DNA of 64,000 bases from Aphrocallistes beatrix (GCA_963281255.1 OY725498.1:1364001-1428000), one strand, 5' to 3'. Shown: positions 32,978 to 46,000, counted from the stretch's first letter. Notes: generated by a model from the sequence alone, not told the origin. Numbers and translations are program-made.

Positions 32978-35641
32978 TCAAACATAAAATTCCTTAGCTG
33001 GATCAGATTTATGATTTTGTGGAGTTGAAGTTGGGCTTCTCACAGGAATAATCGTTTTAACAACTGTTGGGTGAGGACTATTCCAAGATTGGGCACGAGT
33101 AGATTCTGTTTCCTTCAAATATCCACTATTTATAGTGATATTGACACCCTGGTGGGGTCTCATAATTGAGCCATGCGGCTTCGACGGAATATTTTGATGA
33201 GTAGGATCTGGAAGCTTTAATTCCATTGAAAATTGACCGCTGTGCCTCTTACTTGGAGTTGCACAACCTTTTGGATCTGCAGTAGAAGTAGGCTGTGAAG
33301 TCACAACTTCACTGGTTTCATACGATTCGTCAGGAGCTGAGGAACGATTCGTTCTTGAAACATTATGAGCATCTGAACTTTCATGAGTGGACAAAGAACG
33401 TGGAGTGATGATTTTGGCAATAGTTTGGGGTGCAGGTGATTTAGGTGGAGGAGTTTCTGGTACACTAGCTTTAAGGTGTTCTAACCTTGAAGGAAGGAAT
33501 GGACACTTGCTATACAAATCAAATCTTACCTGCTTCAAGAGTTTCCCGAGCACATTCTTCCCCCTCCTGTCCCCACCATCTCCCCAGAAGTTGTCATTCC
33601 GCGTATGTTCATAGAGATCAGCGTCTCCAGTCTGTATCAGAATGTGAGCTAGATCTTGATTCTGGTTGAATTTCTCCTCAAGAGCCTTCAGCATGACGCC
33701 TTCTTTCACCTTCTGCCAGTCAGGTCGAATCCATTTCAGAATTTCAGAGCGACGAGTGTAGTCGAAAGCTTCTCTGGGAGTTTTCAACCTACGTACAATC
33801 TCTACGTGGGGTGTGCCGATGAACTTTTGAGCTTGGAAGTAATGTTCAGTGGTAGACCAGTCACAGCCATGAATCTTCAACTTGTCACATGGATAGAAGT
33901 TTGTGAACTCGTAAAACGGATCTTCTCTGTTATAGAAGTCGATACTACGTACTGACTTATCCCAGTACCACTTCGGTCCCAGACAATATTCAGTGCTCTT
34001 GAGGAGGTAGAAGAACTTTGTACTATATTTATGTTCATATGAAGTTCTGTGATAAACTTTTGAACAATAATCACTCAAAAAAGTGATATAGTTACACGAT
34101 GGATATTTACAAAGTTTTTTATGATATTTATTATACTTGTACTTCTTATGACACCACTCATTGAATAAGAAGAAACATTTGTCGGAGCAAGTAATGGAAT
34201 GGACTTCAGGATCCCTGGTACAGCACCAGTAACACTTGGGGATGTCTGTGTCCCAGTTGCTTGGGGAGTTGTGTTTATTGAATGAGTGAAGGTGAGGGAA
34301 TTTTGACAGTAGACTTCTAGGTATAGGCCCGATGTCACTCTTCTCATACATCCACTCTGTAAGGGTAGGAGAAAAAATGTAGAAATTACAGAGTGATTCA
34401 ATTTTAGAGGGAACCGATGTAGGAGCACCTGTTACCTTAAAATTAGCTTCAGTTTTAAAGAGATCAGATGTAGAAACATCTGGAACTTTAGAAGTTTCAG
34501 TTTTAGATGGATCAAATCTAAGAGCACCTGTGGCTTTAGAAGGAGTTACAATTTTAGAGTGAACAGATGTAGGAACGTCTGAAGTTTTAGGATATTCCGT
34601 TTTAGAGGAATCAGAGGTGACATTAGTATTATTAGATGTTTCTGAGTTGTCATACCAATAAGGACCTTGAGCTACAAGTAGCGTGAACTCACTTAATGCT
34701 AGATTATATTTTTCATATTTGTCTCGTAGGAGTTTTAAATGAGCATCACTACATGTGGAAACATCAGGTCGAGACTTGTGTTTACATCCAGGTTGTTTGC
34801 AATAGTAATTTTTAGTATGTTTATGTACCTTCAATCTACACCACTCGTGGAATATCAGATAGCATCTTCCTGAACACAGATATTCATTGTCACTTGTACG
34901 TTGCTTACAAAGATAACAGCCTTCAATCTGTCTATTCCAGTTTGCATGTGTAGAGTATTGGGAACTAGAATCACCACTTAACCTGTAACTTCTCGGGATA
35001 GGACCTACGTCTGTGTAGAACAAGAGGGCAGTAACCAACTCGTCTGATAAACGCATTTTTGCTTTACCGAAGTCAGGTTGAACTGTGCTAGAACTTGTTT
35101 GTACCTGATTATGAGATGAATCTGACTTGTGAGTGATATTATCATACCATGAAGGTCCTAGGGATAATTGCTTCTTTAGTTTTTTTCCATCACGAACTGT
35201 TAAAAAATCGCGTATATAATTATCTCGGTGTATAGCAGAACAACACTCATCTTTACTTTGAGAAGAATAAACACTTTCACAACCTGGTAGTTTACAAAAA
35301 CGCCGTTGGTTAAGCATTCCTGCTTTCTCCACACACCACTCATGGAAATAGAAAATACAATCATTACCACAACAAATACCCTGAACATCTGTCGATTCAT
35401 TACCACACCAGTAACATCCGGTTATATTTTTCTCCTTATTACTATTCTCGTAGATTGGCACAGTTTTACCTTCTGAATCGATGCTGCGAGGAATGTAACC
35501 AATGTCTGTTCCGTAATTAAGAGTGGTAAGAAGAATCTCTGAGAAAGGAACTATCATGTAGGATTTTGCCTTCCCAAATCTTCTTTTCAAAATATTTTCC
35601 CATCGAGTTTTAAACGTAGCAGAGGAACCATACCCAGCCAT
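32978..35641 (-). CDS. Three-module Cys/His-rich NADAR protein (array gene 3)
   Basis: Single exon, 887 residues, ATG at 35641. Modules lie at about 34-166 (TDIGYIPR, GCYWCG, FHEWC), 198-330 (TDVGPIPR, GCYLC, FHEWC) and 422-559 (KSDIGPIPR, KCYWCC, FNEWCH), then NADAR at about 568-710 with FYEFTNF, STTEHYFQAQKF and NDNFWGDGGDRRG, all family landmarks intact. The linker before module 3 (about 345-415) contains two degenerate copies of a ~34-residue Ser/Thr/Lys repeat (KTSDVPTS / KVPDVSTS; SKATGA / FKVTGA). The tail of about 175 residues is Pro/Ser/Thr-rich and unlike that of genes 1 and 2. It is the most diverged member of the array. The palindrome at 35722-38862 begins only 80 bp upstream of its start, so the promoter must lie in or next to one palindrome arm. 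Confidence 0.9.
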   Translation of the reverse strand: MAGYGSSATFKTRWENILKRRFGKAKSYMIVPFSEILLTTLNYGTDIGYIPRSIDSEGKTVPIYENSNKEKNITGCYWCGNESTDVQGICCGNDCIFYFHEWCVEKAGMLNQRRFCKLPGCESVYSSQSKDECCSAIHRDNYIRDFLTVRDGKKLKKQLSLGPSWYDNITHKSDSSHNQVQTSSSTVQPDFGKAKMRLSDELVTALLFYTDVGPIPRSYRLSGDSSSQYSTHANWNRQIEGCYLCKQRTSDNEYLCSGRCYLIFHEWCRLKVHKHTKNYYCKQPGCKHKSRPDVSTCSDAHLKLLRDKYEKYNLALSEFTLLVAQGPYWYDNSETSNNTNVTSDSSKTEYPKTSDVPTSVHSKIVTPSKATGALRFDPSKTETSKVPDVSTSDLFKTEANFKVTGAPTSVPSKIESLCNFYIFSPTLTEWMYEKSDIGPIPRSLLSKFPHLHSFNKHNSPSNWDTDIPKCYWCCTRDPEVHSITCSDKCFFLFNEWCHKKYKYNKYHKKLCKYPSCNYITFLSDYCSKVYHRTSYEHKYSTKFFYLLKSTEYCLGPKWYWDKSVRSIDFYNREDPFYEFTNFYPCDKLKIHGCDWSTTEHYFQAQKFIGTPHVEIVRRLKTPREAFDYTRRSEILKWIRPDWQKVKEGVMLKALEEKFNQNQDLAHILIQTGDADLYEHTRNDNFWGDGGDRRGKNVLGKLLKQVRFDLYSKCPFLPSRLEHLKASVPETPPPKSPAPQTIAKIITPRSLSTHESSDAHNVSRTNRSSAPDESYETSEVVTSQPTSTADPKGCATPSKRHSGQFSMELKLPDPTHQNIPSKPHGSIMRPHQGVNITINSGYLKETESTRAQSWNSPHPTVVKTIIPVRSPTSTPQNHKSDPAKEFYV

Positions 35642-36260
35642 GTGTAGAGTATATAATTAACCTATCTAAATATATATATACGTTGTACGATGAGTAGCAA
35701 TAATATGCAGTGGTAGATATACACAGAGTGATTTATTGATAAAAATACTCGAAATAATTGCGCGCAAAAGTTATTACCATCAATATATTATATATACCTA
35801 AGTAAATTAATATTACTATATAAAAGCTTTCCAACGGTGGGAATTCTTGAAATATGACACCTAACGTCCGGACGCGTCCGGAACCCTTTGGACAAAAATG
35901 ACCGTCTTGAATTTTTTGTAACTCCTTGATTTTTCGCTTCTTTTGGGTATACTAAATGCATTCTAATCGAGATATATATGCATTGCTAACTCTAATTGTC
36001 TTAAATACGAATATATCGATAATGGAGTATACCCGGTGTGTCATTGTATTTTCTCATAAGATTGGAGTTCACTCGACTGTTTTTTTTGTTAATTGAATTT
36101 ATGCACTAGTTGTATGCTATCAATCGTGTTAAATATTAATTAAACCGTAGTATTTCATGGCATTCTTGAGTAAATTCGAATTGAAATAAGAGTTGTGGTA
36201 CAGTGTGAGTTGTTACAAAAGTGATTAACTTCATATCTTGTTTAAAATATCATCCATAAT

Positions 36261-36346
36261 AGTATACAAGTGCGCTTCGCTTGCTTGAGCTGCGGGGCTG
36301 GCGAACACTTTGTGTCCCCCAGAGGCGCACTTTGTGCGCCTGGGGT
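36261..36346 (+). repeat. GC-rich triple-hairpin repeat unit (palindrome left arm)
   Basis: Consecutive hairpins: CGCTTCGCTTG-type, GAACACTTTGTGTCC, then AGGCGCACTTTGTGCGCCT, a perfect 8-bp stem with a TTT loop at 36323-36341. The mirror copy is at about 38238-38323. In the third copy (36870-36888) the last hairpin is AGGCGCCCTTTGGGCGCCT, so paired bases have changed together. Confidence 0.7.
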
Positions 36347-37615
36347 CATATTGATTAATTATTAGGGAGATAGCATCTCTAGATACGTCTGTCCTACTGC
36401 TATAATCGATATCGCACAAAACATCACCAAATTTGTCAATTTTAAAAATTTAATGCGGAATGATGACGTCATGACAGAGTAATGAGTCATCATTTTTGGA
36501 TGATAGTTGTATTACTTGTGAGGTATATTAATATAAACATTCTATTAAAATTTCAGCTTTCTATCCCCTAAAATGGATGAGTTATGATAAAAAAATTGTA
36601 ATTTCTAGTTATTAAAAAGGTGACAATGATGTCATAATTCCATGATGAGTTGATATTTCCATCAGAGGTATGAACTTAGTGGATCCATAGCCAAAAGACT
36701 CCCACATGCCAAAATCAGCTTTCTGTGTCTGGAAATTTCTTCAATCAATTAATTACAGATACATATACTTGTATATATATGGTGTATTTACATTATTCGA
36801 GTTTTAATAGTAACAAGCGCGCTTCGCTTGCTTGCGCTGCGCGGCTGGCGAACACTTCGTGTCCGCATGAGGCGCCCTTTGGGCGCCTGAGGTCTCATTG
36901 GTTAATTATTTGGGAGATTCGCTTTTTTGCGCTCCGCGCGCGGCGAACACTTCGTGTCCGCATGATGCGCCCTTCGGTCGCCTGTGGTCACCATTGATTA
37001 ATCATAAGGGAGAAAACATCTCTAAATACGTCTGTCCTACTATTATAATCGATATCGCACGAAAAATCACCAAATTTGTCAATTTTTATAATTTTGACGC
37101 GTAATGATGACGTCATAACAAAGTGATGAGTCATCATTTTTTGATGAAAGTCGCATCATATGTGAGATATGTTAGTATACAGATTCTATTAAAATTTCAG
37201 CCTTCTATCTCCTATAATGGCTGAGTTATGCCCGAATAACTGTGTTGCTTAACTTTTAAAAATGTGACAATGACGTCATAATTCCATGATGAGTCGACAT
37301 TTTACTCTGAGCTCAGAACTTACTGGAGCCATAGCCAAAAGACTCGCACATGCCAAAAATCAGCCTTCTGCGCCCAGCAGTTTTTTCAATCAATTCGTTA
37401 CAGATATATATATATATACAATAATCGAGTTTTAATAGTAAGGATGTCACGATAAGCTATGTAACAAGTCAAGTGAATGATTACAAGGTATAATGTTTAG
37501 AAATAACAACTAGCTAAACGTTGTAATACATTATGTAGATTCCATTAGTGACTAAGTAAACCAGTCAGCTTGTTATGGTTGACTGTGAATACTACCTATT
37601 CTACTACAGTAAAGA

Positions 37616-37808
37616 CAGTCGACTCCGCTTAATAGGGTCACATCGGTCAGAAGACATTTTGACATTTTAACAATTAAGCGGAAAACCCTATACCAAAAAT
37701 ATTCTGCATTAGCTTCTATGCGTGAGAGCTATTTCGGTCCTGCCACAAGTGGCCCGATTAAGCGGTTGACCCGATTAAACAGTGGCTCCTATTAAGCGGA
37801 GTCGACTG
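37616..37808. mobile_element. pogo/Tigger-like MITE inside the palindrome spacer
   Basis: Ends CAGTCGACTCCGCTTAATAG and TTAAGCGGAGTCGACTG bound 193 bp, with the same interior as the copies at 24243 and 53468. It lies at the inner edge of the right palindrome arm, a possible seed for the rearrangement. Confidence 0.8.
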
Positions 37809-39324
37809 TATATATAGATATATATCTGTAACGAATTGGTTGAATAAACTGCCGGGCACAGAAAGCTGATTTTGGCATGTGGGAGTCTTTTGGCTATGGA
37901 TCCACTAAGTTCATACCTCTGATGGAAATGTCAACTCATCATGGAATTATGGCATCATTGTCACCTTTTTAATAATTAGAAATTTTAGTTTTTCAATCAT
38001 AACTCATCCATTTTAGGGGATAGAAAGCTGAAATTTTAATAGAATGTTTATATTAATATACCTCACAAGTAATACAACTATCATCCAAAAATGATGACTC
38101 ATTACTCTGTCATGACGTCATCATTCCGCATTAAATTTTTAAAATTGACAAATTTGGTGATGTTTTGTGCGATATCGATTATAGCAGTTGGACAGACGTA
38201 TCTAGAGATGCTATCTCCCTAATAATTAATCAATATGACCCCAGGCGCACAAAGTGCGCCTCTGGGGGACACAAAGTGTTCGCCAGCCCCGCAGCTCAAG
38301 CAAGCGAAGCGCACTTGTATACTATTATGGATGATATTTTAAACAAGATATGAAGTTAATCACTTTTGTAACAACTCACACTGTACCACAACTCTTATTT
38401 CAATTCGAATTTACTCAAGAATGCCATGAAATACTACGGTTTAATTAATATTTAACACGATTGATAGCATACAACTAGTGCATAAATTCAATTAACAAAA
38501 AAAACAGTCGAGTGAACTCCAATCTTATGAGAAAATACAATGACACACCGGGTATACTCCATTATCGATATATTCGTATTTAAGACAATTAGAGTTAGCA
38601 ATGCATATATATCTCGATTAGAATGCATTTAGTATACCCAAAAGAAGCGAAAAATCAAGGAGTTACAAAAAATTCAAGACGGTCATTTTTGTCCAAAGGG
38701 TTCCGGACGCGTCCGGACGTTAGGTGTCATATTTCAAGAATTCCCACCGTTGGAAAGCTTTTATATAGTAATATTAATTTACTTAGGTATATATAATATA
38801 TTGATGGTAATAACTTTTGCGCGCAATTATTTCGAGTATTTTTATCAATAAATCATTCTGTGAGATAGTTATTTAATAGTAGTTATCTCGATGCAGGGGC
38901 GTAGGAAGGGGGATCTAACATTGGAGATGCCAAATTCGTGACATATTTATAGATAACTAGTTATATTAGAATACGACCCCTTTAGGCTCGGTCGCTTCGC
39001 GAAATACCCTTGTATAAATATTTTCATTTATCTCAGGTGTATGGTCTTTTAAATTAATAAACTCGTTAGAAATAAACACAATAAATCGTGCTTTTAGTGT
39101 GCATCCTACACTACACTAATATATTGGCACTATGATCCAAAATAAGCATACTGTTAAAATGGTTTTGATATCCAGACAGCCATAATTCCGCTCTTAGCAG
39201 CAAGAATTAAAAGATACGTAATGGCTTAATTTTTAAGAAGGTACATCTACAGTATGTCTCGAAAGTATTTACATATTGTCATTTTTTCTTAATATGAGCT
39301 CTAATTACTCTATATATGTCAAAA

Positions 39325-39356
39325 CATAGCCTACTGCATATATACAGTAGGCTATG
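39325..39356. repeat. 12-bp stem hairpin
   Basis: CATAGCCTACTG and CAGTAGGCTATG are exact inverse copies around CATATATA. It is the only structured element I see in the AT-rich 38863-40014 stretch, apart from a diverged repeat arm at about 39631-39690. Confidence 0.6.
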
Positions 39357-40014
39357 GCCAAAATAAGATGAGTAATTGCGATTTATCTTTAAACCTGATG
39401 TTCCTATTAATTGAAATAAAGTAAACGCTAATACGCTCACTTGACTAAAGTCTAAAACCACCACTTTCAGTTGCTTACACCGGACCTGTATATCGTCGAT
39501 TCCACTCTTGATTCAATCGGACCCTCCCACGCTAACTTATCTGCGATTAAAAATGTAAACGCGTAATCATCACCTTACTTAATATTAATTAAAGATTCGA
39601 GAATGATGAGAGGTAATAAATTAGCGAAAAAATCCCCCATAGACAAGATGGGAGTGTTTCTACATTTTTGGGTTGATAGTCTGTAAGGGACTTTTTATGA
39701 GCTGTCAATGACACTGAGTATGCACAAATCAATTCTAACAAGTTACAGTATCAGTGATGTGTAGCAACAACTGCTATCGCTTCAAATAACCAACCTAGAT
39801 ATCATAAATAGGATTCAACATGATTATGAACTAACTAAACTATCAGTATTCGGGGAACATTAAAAATACAGTCACAGTTTTACAACAATAGTAGGATGTA
39901 TAAAGCATATTCAAGTATCTACAGGCTATAGAATAGATTGCCAAAGAGTCTAGAAATATAGAAAATACATAAAAATAAAATATTAATCAGATATAGTACG
40001 TTAGCCAATTATAA

Positions 40015-43000
40015 TCACTGCACATTATCTGTATTGCCAGGGGGAGAGAAGGCAACATCTGTAGGGCCGTGTAATCCTTCGTTAGTATCGCCTGAAGGTG
40101 CTTGTACAACCTCAGGAATATCAGGAGAAGCCTGATCAGGAAGCGAGACTATAACTGCTTCGAACTTGGTGGAAACATCAGTCAAATGACTAGAAATAGG
40201 ATTTGGTTGAGGATTTAAACTATTCGATACAGTGAAGTTGTAAGGATCTGGCTTATAGAAACCAAAATCAAGAGGAAGAGTAGCCTGGTTAGGGGGTGTG
40301 TAGGTCTGAGACTTGTTCTCGCTACCAGTTCCAGTATTCACATTGCCTGGCCTAGAAATACCGGAATCGAGAGGAAGAGTAGCCTGGTTAGGGGGTGTGT
40401 AGGTCTGAGACTTGTTCTCGTTACCAGTTCCAGTATTCACATTCCCTGGCCTAGAAATACCGGAATCGAGAGGAAGAGTAGCCTGGTTAGGGAGTGTGTA
40501 GGTCTGAGACTTGTTCTCGTTACCAGTTCCAGTATTCACATTCCCTGGCCTAGAAATACCGGAATCGAGAGGAAGAGTAGCCTGGTTAGGGAGTGTGTAG
40601 GTCTGAGACTTGTTCTCGTTACCAGTTCCAGTATTCACATTCCCTGGCCTAGAAATACCGGAATCGAGAGGAAGAGTAGCCTGGTTAGAGGGTGTGTAGG
40701 TCTGAGACTTGTTCTCGTTACCAGTTCCAGTATTCACATTCCCTGGCCTAGAAATACCGGAATCGAGAGGAAGAGTAGCCTGGTTAGGGAGTGTGTAGGT
40801 CTGAGACTTGTTCTCGTTACCAGTTCCAGTATTCACATTGCCTGGCCTAGAAATACCGGAATCGAGAGGAAGAGTAGCCTGGTTAGAGGGTGTGTAGGTC
40901 TGAGACTTGTTCTCGTTACCAGTTCCAGTATTCACATTCCCTGGCCTAGAAATACCGGAATCGAGAGGAAGAGTAGCCTGGTTAGAGGGTGTGTAGGTCT
41001 GAGACTTGTTCTCGTTACCAGTTCCAGTATTCACATTCCCTGGCCTAGAAATACCGGAATCGAGAGGAAGAGTAGCCTGGTTAGGGGGTGTGTAGGTCTG
41101 AGACTTGTTCTCGTTACCAGTTCCAGTATTCACATTCCCTGGCCTAGAAATACCGGAATCGAGAGGAAGAGTAGCCTGGTTAGGGAGTGTGTAGGTCTGA
41201 GACTTGTTCTCGTTACCAGTTCCAGTATTCACATTCCCTGGCCTAGAAATACCGGAATCGAGAGGAAGAGTAGCCTGGTTAGGGAGTGTGTAGGTCTGAG
41301 ACTTGTTCTCGTTACCAGTTCCAGTATTCACATTCCCTGGCCTAGAAATACCGGAATCGAGAGGAAGAGTAGCCTGGTTAGGGAGTGTGTAGGTCTGAGA
41401 CTTGTTCTCGTTACCAGTTCCAGTATTCACATTGCCTGGCCTAGAAATACCGGAATCGAGAGGAAGAGTAGCCTGGTTAGAGGGTGTGTAGGTCTGAGAC
41501 TTGTTCTCGTTACCAGTTCCAGTATTCACATTCCCTGGCCTAGAAATACCGGAATCGAGAGGAAGAGTAGCCTGGTTAGGGGGTGTGTAGGTCTGAGACT
41601 TGTTCTCGTTACCAGTTCCAGTATTCACATTCCCTGGCCTAGAAATACCGGAATCGAGAGGAAGAGTAGCCTGGTTAGGGGGTGTGTAGGTCTGAGACTT
41701 GTTCTCGTTACCAGTTCCAGTATTCACATTCCCTGGCCTAGAAATACCGGAATCGAGAGGAAGAGTAGCCTGGTTAGGGAGTGTGTAGGTCTGAGACTTG
41801 TTCTCGTTACCAGTTCCAGTATTCACATTCCCTGGCCTAGAAATACCGGAATCGAGAGGAAGAGTAGCCTGGTTAGGGAGTGTGTAGGTCTGAGACTTGT
41901 TCTCGTTACCAGTTCCAGTATTCACATTCCCTGGCCTAGAAATACCGGAATCGAGAGGAAGAGTAGCCTGGTTAGAGGGTGTGTAGGTCTGAGACTTGTT
42001 CTCGTTACCAGTTCCAGTATTCACATTCCCTGGCCTAGAAATACCGGAATCGAGAGGAAGAGTAGCCTGGTTAGGGAGTGTGTAGGTCTGAGACTTGTTC
42101 TCGTTACCAGTTCCAGTATTCACATTGCCTGGCCTAGAAATACCGGAATCGAGAGGAAGAGTAGCCTGGTTAGAGGGTGTGTAGGTCTGAGACTTGTTCT
42201 CGTTACCAGTTCCAGTATTCACATTCCCTGGCCTAGAAATACCGGAATCGAGAGGAAGAGTAGCCTGGTTAGAGGGTGTGTAGGTCTGAGACTTGTTCTC
42301 GTTACCAGTTCCAGTATTCACATTCCCTGGCCTAGAAATACCGGAATCGAGAGGAAGAGTAGCCTGGTTAGGGGGTGTGTAGGTCTGAGACTTGTTCTCG
42401 TTACCAGTTCCAGTATTCACATTCCCTGGCCTAGAAATACCGGAATCGAGAGGAAGAGTAGCCTGGTTAGGGAGTGTGTAGGTCTGAGACTTGTTCTCGT
42501 TACCAGTTCCAGTATTCACATTCCCTGGCCTAGAAATACCGGAATCGAGAGGAAGAGTAGCCTGGTTAGGGAGTGTGTAGGTCTGAGACTTGTTCTCGTT
42601 ACCAGTTCCAGTATTCACATTCCCTGGCCTAGAAATACCGGAATCGAGAGGAAGAGTAGCCTGGTTAGGGAGTGTGTAGGTCTGAGACTTGTTCTCGTTA
42701 CCAGTTCCAGTATTCACATTGCCTGGCCTAGAAATACCGGAATCGAGAGGAAGAGTAGCCTGGTTAGAGGGTGTGTAGGTCTGAGACTTGTTCTCGTTAC
42801 CAGTTCCAGTATTCACATTCCCTGGCCTAGAAATACCGGAATCGAGAGGAAGAGTAGCCTGGTTAGGGGGTGTGTAGGTCTGAGACTTGTTCTCGTTACC
42901 AGTTCCAGTATTCACATTCCCTGGCCTAGAAATACCGGAATCGAGAGGAAGAGTAGCCTGGTTAGGGGGTGTGTAGGTCTGAGACTTGTTCTCGTTACCA

Positions 43001-46000
43001 GTTCCAGTATTCACATTCCCTGGCCTAGAAATACCGGAATCGAGAGGAAGAGTAGCCTGGTTAGGGAGTGTGTAGGTCTGAGACTTGTTCTCGTTACCAG
43101 TTCCAGTATTCACATTCCCTGGCCTAGAAATACCGGAATCGAGAGGAAGAGTAGCCTGGTTAGGGGGTGTGTAGGTCTGAGACTTGTTCTCGTTACCAGT
43201 TCCAGTATTCACATTCCCTGGCCTAGAAATACCGGAATCGAGAGGAAGAGTAGCCTGGTTAGGGTGTGTGTAGGTCTGAGACTTGTTCTCGTTACCAGTT
43301 CCAGTATTCACATTCCCTGGCCTAGAAATACCGGAATCGAGAGGAAGAGTAGCCTGGTTAGGGTGTGTGTAGGTCTGAGACTTGTTCTCGTTACCAGTTC
43401 CAGTATTCACATTGCCTGGCCTAGAAATACCGGAATCGAGAGGAAGAGTAGCCTGGTTAGAGGGTGTGTAGGTCTGAGACTTGTTCTCGTTACCAGTTCC
43501 AGTATTCACATTCCCTGGCCTAGAAATACCGGAATCGAGAGGAAGAGTAGCCTGGTTAGGGGGTGTGTAGGTCTGAGACTTGTTCTCGTTACCAGTTCCA
43601 GTATTCACATTCCCTGGCCTAGAAATACCGGAATCGAGAGGAAGAGTAGCCTGGTTAGGGAGTGTGTAGGTCTGAGACTTGTTCTCGTTACCAGTTCCAG
43701 TATTCACATTGCCTGGCCTAGAAATACCGGAATCGAGAGGAAGAGTAGCCTGGTTAGGGGGGGTGTAGGTCTGAGACTTGTTCTCGTTACCAGTTCCAGT
43801 ATTCACATTCCCTGGCCTAGAAATACCGGAATCGAGAGGAAGAGTAGCCTGGTTAGGGTGTGTGTAGGTCTGAGACTTGTTCTCGTTACCAGTTCCAGTA
43901 TTCACATTGCCTGGCCTAGAAATACCGGAATCGAGAGGAAGAGTAGCCTGGTTAGAGGGTGTGTAGGTCTGAGACTTGTTCTCGTTACCAGTTCCAGTAT
44001 TCACATTCCCTGGCCTAGAAATACCGGAATCGAGAGGAAGAGTAGCCTGGTTAGGGGGTGTGTAGGTCTGAGACTTGTTCTCGTTACCAGTTCCAGTATT
44101 CACATTCCCTGGCCTAGAAATACCGGAATCGAGAGGAAGAGTAGCCTGGTTAGGGGGTGTGTAGGTCTGAGACTTGTTCTCGTTACCAGTTCCAGTATTC
44201 ACATTCCCTGGCCTAGAAATACCGGAATCGAGAGGAAGAGTAGCCTGGTTAGGGGGTGTGTAGGTCTGAGACTTGTTCTCGTTACCAGTTCCAGTATTCA
44301 CATTCCCTGGCCTAGAAATACCGGAATCGAGAGGAAGAGTAGCCTGGTTAGGGGGTGTGTAGGTCTGAGACTTGTTCTCGTTACCAGTTCCAGTATTCAC
44401 ATTCCCTGGCCTAGAAATACCGGAATCGAGAGGAAGAGTAGCCTGGTTAGGGGGTGTGTAGGTCTGAGACTTGTTCTCGTTACCAGTTCCAGTATTCACA
44501 TTCCCTGGCCTAGAAATACCGGAATCGAGAGGAAAAGTAGCCTGGTTAGGGGGTGTGTAGGTCTGAGACTTGTTCTCGTTACCAGTTCCAGTATTCACAT
44601 TGCCTGGCCTAGAAATACCGGAATCGAGAGGAAGAGTAGCCTGGTTAGGGGGTTTGTAGGTCTGAGACTTGTTCTCGTTACCAGTTCCAGTATTCACATT
44701 GCCTGGCCTAGAAATACCGGAATCGAGAGGAAGAGTAGCCTGGTTAGAGGGTGTGTAGGTCTGAGACTTGTTCTCGTTACCAGTTCCAGTATTCACATTC
44801 CCTGGCCTAGAAATACCGGAATCGAGAGGAAGAGTAGCCTGGTTAGGGGGTGTGTAGGTCTGAGACTTGTTCTCGTTACCAGTTCCAGTATTCACATTCC
44901 CTGGCCTAGAAATACCGGAATCGAGAGGAAGAGTAGCCTGGTTAGGGGGTGTGTAGGTCTGAGACTTGTTCTCGTTACCAGTTCCAGTATTCACATTCCC
45001 TGGCCTAGAAATACCGGAATCGAGAGGAAGAGTAGCCTGGTTAGGGAGTGTGTAGGTCTGAGACTTGTTCTCGTTACCAGTTCCAGTATTCACATTCCCT
45101 GGCCTAGAAATACCGGAATCGAGAGGAAGAGTAGCCTGGTTAGGGGGTGTGTAGGTCTGAGACTTGTTCTCGTTACCAGTTCCAGTATTCACATTCCCTG
45201 GCCTAGAAATACCGGAATCGAGAGGAAGAGTAGCCTGGTTAGGGGGTGTGTAGGTCTGAGACTTGTTCTCGTTACCAGTTCCAGTATTCACATTGCCTGG
45301 CCTAGAAATACCGGAATCGAGAGGAAGAGTAGCCTGGTTAGGGTGTGTGTAGGTCTGAGACTTGTTCTCGTTACCAGTTCCAGTATTCACATTCCCTGGC
45401 CTAGAAATACCGGAATCGAGAGGAAGAGTAGCCTGGTTAGAGGGTGTGTAGGTCTGAGACTTGTTCTCGTTACCAGTTCCAGTATTCACATTGCCTGGCC
45501 TAGAAATACCGGAATCGAGAGGAAGAGTAGCCTGGTTAGGGTGTGTGTAGGTCTGAGACTTGTTCTCGTTACCAGTTCCAGTATTCACATTCCCTGGCCT
45601 AGAAATACCGGAATCGAGAGGAAGAGTAGCCTGGTTAGGGTGTGTGTAGGTCTGAGACTTGTTCTCGTTACCAGTTCCAGTATTCACATTGCCTGGCCTA
45701 GAAATACCGGAATCGAGAGGAAGAGTAGCCTGGTTAGAGGGTGTGTAGGTCTGAGACTTGTTCTCGTTACCAGTTCCAGTATTCACATTCCCTGGCCTAG
45801 AAATACCGGAATCGAGAGGAAGAGTAGCCTGGTTAGGGGGTGTGTAGGTCTGAGACTTGTTCTCGTTACCAGTTCCAGTATTCACATTCCCTGGCCTAGA
45901 AATACCGGAATCGAGAGGAAGAGTAGCCTGGTTAGGGAGTGTGTAGGTCTGAGACTTGTTCTCGTTACCAGTTCCAGTATTCACATTGCCTGGCCTAGAA

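Larger units (their letters stand above)
35722..38862. repeat. Giant palindrome, ~1.05-kb inverted arms
   Basis: Bases 35722 to about 36775 and about 37811 to 38862 are reverse complements with few differences; the outer ~600 bp are almost identical and the inner part has more mismatches. Shared landmarks include CGTCCGGACGCGTCCGGA and the ends CACAGAGTGAT / ATCATTCTGTG. The spacer of about 1 kb contains a third, diverged, direct copy of the inner ~550 bp (about 36811-37430) and a pogo-like MITE (37616-37808). Each copy carries the GC-rich hairpin block. No transposase or convincing gene is inside. It lies between array genes 3 and 4. Confidence 0.92.

Noticed and set aside
36231-36419. 62-codon frame, repeated as 38165-38353 on the other strand
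   Set aside because: Both are the same palindrome-arm sequence crossing the GC-rich hairpins, with no ATG; the two copies agree only because the arms are inverted duplicates.
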